NCBI RefSeq assembly: GCF_000176135.1
Contig: NZ_ACZN01000007.1
Location: 1 to 64,000 of the forward strand
From: Vibrio coralliilyticus ATCC BAA-450
GTDB taxonomy: Bacteria; Pseudomonadota; Gammaproteobacteria; Enterobacterales; Vibrionaceae
Length of the DNA: 64,000 nt
Reading direction: 5' to 3'
Shown here: piece after piece, positions 60,771 to 64,000 of the stretch
How positions within the stretch are numbered: position 1 is the stretch's first letter
Layout of the letters: every line of letters begins with the position of its first letter
Notes under the pieces: generated by a model
The model's database searches: none
What the model was told of the DNA's origin: nothing
The model's input: only the letters and a program-made list of their open reading frames with translations
Position numbers and translations under genes: made by a program

Positions 60771-62174
60771 ATGAGTAAAGGATACGTTTGGGTAGTAGAT
60801 GATGACAGCTCTATCCGCTGGGTCATGGAGAAAACCCTTTCATCAGCAAATATTAAGTGCGATACATTTTCTGATGCAGAAAGCGTTTTGCTGGCACTGG
60901 AACGCGAAACACCAGATGTACTGGTCTCCGACATTCGTATGCCGGGTATCGACGGCATAGAGCTTCTCAAACAAGTTAACGAACGCTCACCAGACTTACC
61001 TGTGATCATCATGACGGCGCACTCTGATCTGGATGCCGCAGTCAATGCCTATCAAAAAGGGGCTTTCGAATACCTACCTAAGCCATTTGATGTGGATGAA
61101 ACACTAACGTTAGTTGAACGTGCCATCACCCACAGTCAGGAGCAAAAACGCGACCAAGCGAATTCAGATCCCAACGACTACAATGCGCCAGAAATTATTG
61201 GTGAAGCGCCCGCAATGCAAGAAGTGTTTCGCGCTATCGGCCGCCTATCTCGTTCTTCAATTTCAGTATTGATAAATGGTGAATCTGGTACAGGTAAAGA
61301 GCTCGTCGCTCACGCTCTGCACCGCCACAGCCCGCGAGCCAGTAAACCATTTATTGCGCTTAACATGGCAGCAATTCCCAAAGACCTGATTGAGTCTGAA
61401 TTGTTTGGGCATGAAAAAGGCGCCTTTACCGGTGCTAATAGCGTTCGACAAGGCCGTTTTGAGCAAGCAAACGGAGGGACTTTGTTTCTGGATGAAATTG
61501 GTGACATGCCACTCGACATTCAGACTCGGCTGCTACGTGTCCTAGCTGATGGCCAGTTCTATCGAGTCGGGGGACACTCTCCAATAAAAGTGGATGTGCG
61601 TATTGTTGCTGCGACTCACCAGAATCTGGAAAAGCTGGTCCATCAAGGTGATTTTCGTGAGGATTTATTCCATCGTCTTAATGTTATCCGCGTTCAAATT
61701 CCAGCCCTTCGTGAACGTAAACAGGATATCGAAAAACTCACTCTGCACTTTCTTTCCTTAGCCGCAGAAGAACTTGGTGTAGATGTCAAAACCCTCCATC
61801 CTTCGGCGATTGAAGCGTTGAATAAACTTAGCTGGCCGGGCAATGTCAGACAGCTAGAGAACATCTGTCGCTGGCTAACCGTCATGGCCAGCGGAAGCGA
61901 AATTCTCCCCGCCGATCTACCCGCTGAACTGCTAGAGGAGAAATCCAGCACCAGCTTTGATACCAATGTCAGTTGGCAGCAGCAGCTTTCTAGCTGGGCA
62001 AGACAGTCTCTCTCTCAAGGGGATACCGAATTGCTGACCTACGCACTTCCTGAATTTGAACGTATACTTTTGGAAGCGGCCTTAGAGCATACTAACGGCC
62101 ATAAGCAAGATGCAGCCAAAGTGCTTGGTTGGGGCAGAAACACCTTAACCAGAAAACTAAAAGAGCTTTATTAA
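60771..62174 (+). CDS. glnG: Nitrogen regulator NtrC (sigma-54 activator)
   Basis: Activates sigma-54 promoters under nitrogen limitation. 467 aa. Receiver with phospho-acceptor D54 (VSDIRMPGIDG), AAA+ domain with Walker A NGESGTGKELVAHALH, GAFTGA sigma-54 contact (HEKGAFTGANS), Walker B GGTLFLDEIGDM, and a Fis-type HTH at the C-terminus (GHKQDAAKVLGWGRNTLTRK). Binds the TGCAC-N7-GTGCA sites noted upstream of glnA and glnL. Confidence 0.98.
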   Translation: MSKGYVWVVDDDSSIRWVMEKTLSSANIKCDTFSDAESVLLALERETPDVLVSDIRMPGIDGIELLKQVNERSPDLPVIIMTAHSDLDAAVNAYQKGAFEYLPKPFDVDETLTLVERAITHSQEQKRDQANSDPNDYNAPEIIGEAPAMQEVFRAIGRLSRSSISVLINGESGTGKELVAHALHRHSPRASKPFIALNMAAIPKDLIESELFGHEKGAFTGANSVRQGRFEQANGGTLFLDEIGDMPLDIQTRLLRVLADGQFYRVGGHSPIKVDVRIVAATHQNLEKLVHQGDFREDLFHRLNVIRVQIPALRERKQDIEKLTLHFLSLAAEELGVDVKTLHPSAIEALNKLSWPGNVRQLENICRWLTVMASGSEILPADLPAELLEEKSSTSFDTNVSWQQQLSSWARQSLSQGDTELLTYALPEFERILLEAALEHTNGHKQDAAKVLGWGRNTLTRKLKELY

Positions 62175-62329
62175 CATCTAGCTCATTAATTTATTCCATA
62201 AAGCCTGTCGCATTGTACAATTGATAAGCATTTTAGGGCTTTATGGGTCAGCACCAGTGCACTATGGCTGTTTGCTTGCAGACTCAAACCCGCCAACACG
62301 GATTTTAGTTTCAGGTATTTAAGGACAGC

Positions 62330-64000
62330 ATGTCGGCAACTACGCAAATCACATTAAGAACCGCAGTCGTTCTCCCTTTTGTCATGATCTTTATCTTTAC
62401 AATAGGGGTCATCGTCGCTGTGCAAAAGCGCAGCTACGAAGAGATGGTTCTCGATATCAGCGACAAACAACTCACGGCGCTCACAGACAATGTCACTCTT
62501 GAGCTTAATGCCTTTCTCAGTAAACCATTCGAAGCCAGCCTGTCTCTCAGCCATAACATCGGCTTCAATCAGCTCTATGAGAAAGGCGACACCAGTGAGA
62601 TAGAACAGTTTCTCCTAGCCAGCTTCCAAGATTTGTATCGCTCCATACCGCAACTAGACGTAATCGGCTTTGGTGGCGAGGGCGCTGAGTATGTCGGCTT
62701 TCGTAAAGAATCGAATCAGGGTTACACCTTAATGATTCAAGATGACCGCACAGCACAGAAACTGGTTATTTATCGCGGTCAGGTGATGAGCAAGGATATA
62801 CGCTCTGTTTTTGAGGGCTATGACCCTAGGATCCGTCCTTGGTATGCCCCTGTCGCTGAAAGTCGATCGCCAATGTGGTCATCCATTTATGCCAATGCTG
62901 ATGAACGTCAGGAAATCACCTTGTCAGCGTTAACACCCGTATACCAACAACAAGCATTTCAGGGAGTGGTCGTCACCGACGTCAAAATCGACACCTTTAA
63001 TACGTTCTTAAAGCATCAACAGGAAAGAACCAACGCGGCAATTTACCTATTTGATGCGAAGCAAAGGCTGGTTGCTCACTCTACTGGTGGAAGTGTGGTC
63101 TCGTGGGGCACACCCCTTAGCGACAAAGGCCAGCGCTTATTGGCGACCGAGAGCTCCAATCCGATAGTGCAAACCAGTGCTCAATACGCCTTTGAACAAG
63201 GCTATCACGCCTCGCAGGAAACCAATCGCTTTAGTATCAATATCAACGGTGCAAGATACTTCAATCACATCACGCCTTACACCGATCAATTCGGCCTTAA
63301 ATGGTATATCGGGGTAGCCATTTCTGAATCCGACTTACTTGGCCAGCTACCTGAAAGCCAGCGCGATAGTTGGATCATCGGCGTCATTGCCAGCTTTATT
63401 GGCATATTGATTGGTTTATTGGCGTTTAATCGCGTCGTCGCGCCCATCACTTCAACGGCTGCAGCTGCAAAACATTTGGCAAAAGGTGACTGGGACAGCA
63501 CCATGCCTAAACCGGGTTACATCTACGAAACCAGTATGCTGGTCTTTGCCTTCAATGAGATGGCCAATAACCTCAAAGCCTCATTCCGCGCCTTACGTTC
63601 GCAGTTACTCTACGATTCATTGACCAAGCTTTACAGCCGAGAAGGGCTGATCGAGACCTGCGATGCGTTGCCGAAGATGAATGGTTGCCTGCTGCTGATC
63701 GGGATCAACAAATTCCGTGATATCAACGATAGTCTTGGCCACTATAAAGGTGATCAATTGCTGGTGATCATCGCCGAGCGCCTACGAACCTTGTTTGACG
63801 ATGATTGGTACCTCGCAAGAATTGCTGGTGACGAGTTTGCGTTTTATTTTTCTCAACTACCAAGTGATGAGCAAGTTACCCTGGCGATCCATCGAATCCA
63901 GCAAATGTTTGCATCACCTTTTGTCATGGAGCAAGAGAGTGTGGTGGTAAATGTGTCAATTGGTGTGGTTACCGAAAGTGAGCACGATAATATGACGCTT
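62330..64000 (+). CDS. Cache-HAMP-GGDEF membrane protein, degenerate GGDEF (partial, C-terminus off the right edge)
   Basis: Predicted c-di-GMP-related sensor. 557 residues present: TM1 (LPFVMIFIFTIGVIVAV), periplasmic dCache-type sensor (about 35-340, with GYDPRIRPWYAPVAESRSPM), TM2 (SWIIGVIASFIGILIGLLAF), HAMP (VVAPITSTAAAAKHLAKGDW) and GGDEF from about 425. The active-site loop reads AGDEF, but the metal-binding strand DxDxFK is replaced by GINKFR, and no RxxD inhibitory site is seen. The INDSLGHYKGDQLL pattern is typical of GGDEF-EAL hybrids, so an EAL domain probably follows. AAGGA precedes the ATG. Activity as a cyclase is doubtful. Confidence 0.87.
   Translation, partial: MSATTQITLRTAVVLPFVMIFIFTIGVIVAVQKRSYEEMVLDISDKQLTALTDNVTLELNAFLSKPFEASLSLSHNIGFNQLYEKGDTSEIEQFLLASFQDLYRSIPQLDVIGFGGEGAEYVGFRKESNQGYTLMIQDDRTAQKLVIYRGQVMSKDIRSVFEGYDPRIRPWYAPVAESRSPMWSSIYANADERQEITLSALTPVYQQQAFQGVVVTDVKIDTFNTFLKHQQERTNAAIYLFDAKQRLVAHSTGGSVVSWGTPLSDKGQRLLATESSNPIVQTSAQYAFEQGYHASQETNRFSININGARYFNHITPYTDQFGLKWYIGVAISESDLLGQLPESQRDSWIIGVIASFIGILIGLLAFNRVVAPITSTAAAAKHLAKGDWDSTMPKPGYIYETSMLVFAFNEMANNLKASFRALRSQLLYDSLTKLYSREGLIETCDALPKMNGCLLLIGINKFRDINDSLGHYKGDQLLVIIAERLRTLFDDDWYLARIAGDEFAFYFSQLPSDEQVTLAIHRIQQMFASPFVMEQESVVVNVSIGVVTESEHDNMTL

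Overview
The window is a stretch of gammaproteobacterial chromosome that looks like a Vibrio. The marker proteins (EpsC-N, SpoT, OmpR/EnvZ, GlnA/NtrB/NtrC, PckA, BipA, Tex) read as Vibrio orthologues. From memory, the gene order gmk-rpoZ-spoT-trmH-recG, ompR-envZ, eps operon, hslR-hslO, pckA, bipA, glnA-ntrB-ntrC resembles one end of V. cholerae chromosome I. I see no tRNA, rRNA, insertion sequence, CRISPR array or phage gene.

Layout. (1) 1-5982, minus strand: a two-partner secretion pair, with the TpsB outer-membrane transporter first and then a very large haemagglutinin/CdiA-type TpsA exoprotein. TpsA runs off the left edge and carries an in-frame tandem array of 1,320-bp (440-codon) units that are nearly identical. 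(2) 6204-7574, minus: an NCS2 purine permease behind two PurR-like operators. (3) 7827-17266, minus: an iron/haem island reading ECF sigma factor, FecR anti-sigma factor, TonB-dependent receptor with a signalling domain, small secreted hemophilin-like barrel protein, Slam translocator, ExbB, ExbD, TonB. A Fur box sits over the sigma-gene promoter, and strong hairpin terminators lie on both sides of the hemophilin gene. It resembles the Acinetobacter HphA/HphR/Slam cluster, without a haem oxygenase gene. (4) 17729-23863, plus: gmk, rpoZ, spoT, trmH, recG. (5) 23956-28311: cysQ, nudE, nfuA and comF on minus; bioH and an unrecognised 156-aa protein on plus. (6) 28385-35634: tex (minus), a four-module periplasmic retropepsin-like protein (plus), greB (minus), ompR-envZ (plus). 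(7) 35688-46909, minus: the complete type II secretion operon gspC-N. (8) 47164-55499: hslR-hslO behind a sigma-32-type promoter, pckA, an AsmA-like protein, a GNAT/hotdog fusion, dtd, a YihY-family membrane protein and a DUF2959 lipoprotein. (9) 55667-64000: bipA (minus), then glnA, glnL, glnG with NtrC sites and a sigma-54 promoter, and a Cache-HAMP-GGDEF protein that runs off the right edge.

How the parts work together. The iron island is a self-contained circuit. Fur gates the sigma factor, the loaded receptor signals through its periplasmic domain to FecR, and the released sigma factor would induce the receptor, the hemophore, its Slam exporter and a dedicated TonB energiser. The glnA-glnL-glnG block is the classical nitrogen circuit with its operators in place. 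The Gsp operon, OmpR/EnvZ and the TPS pair make this a window rich in envelope and secretion functions.

The most interesting items are the CSS-controlled hemophilin/Slam island, the TpsA megarepeat, the retropepsin chain with two DTGA-bearing modules flanking two that lack the motif, and the terminal GGDEF protein whose metal-binding aspartates are lost.
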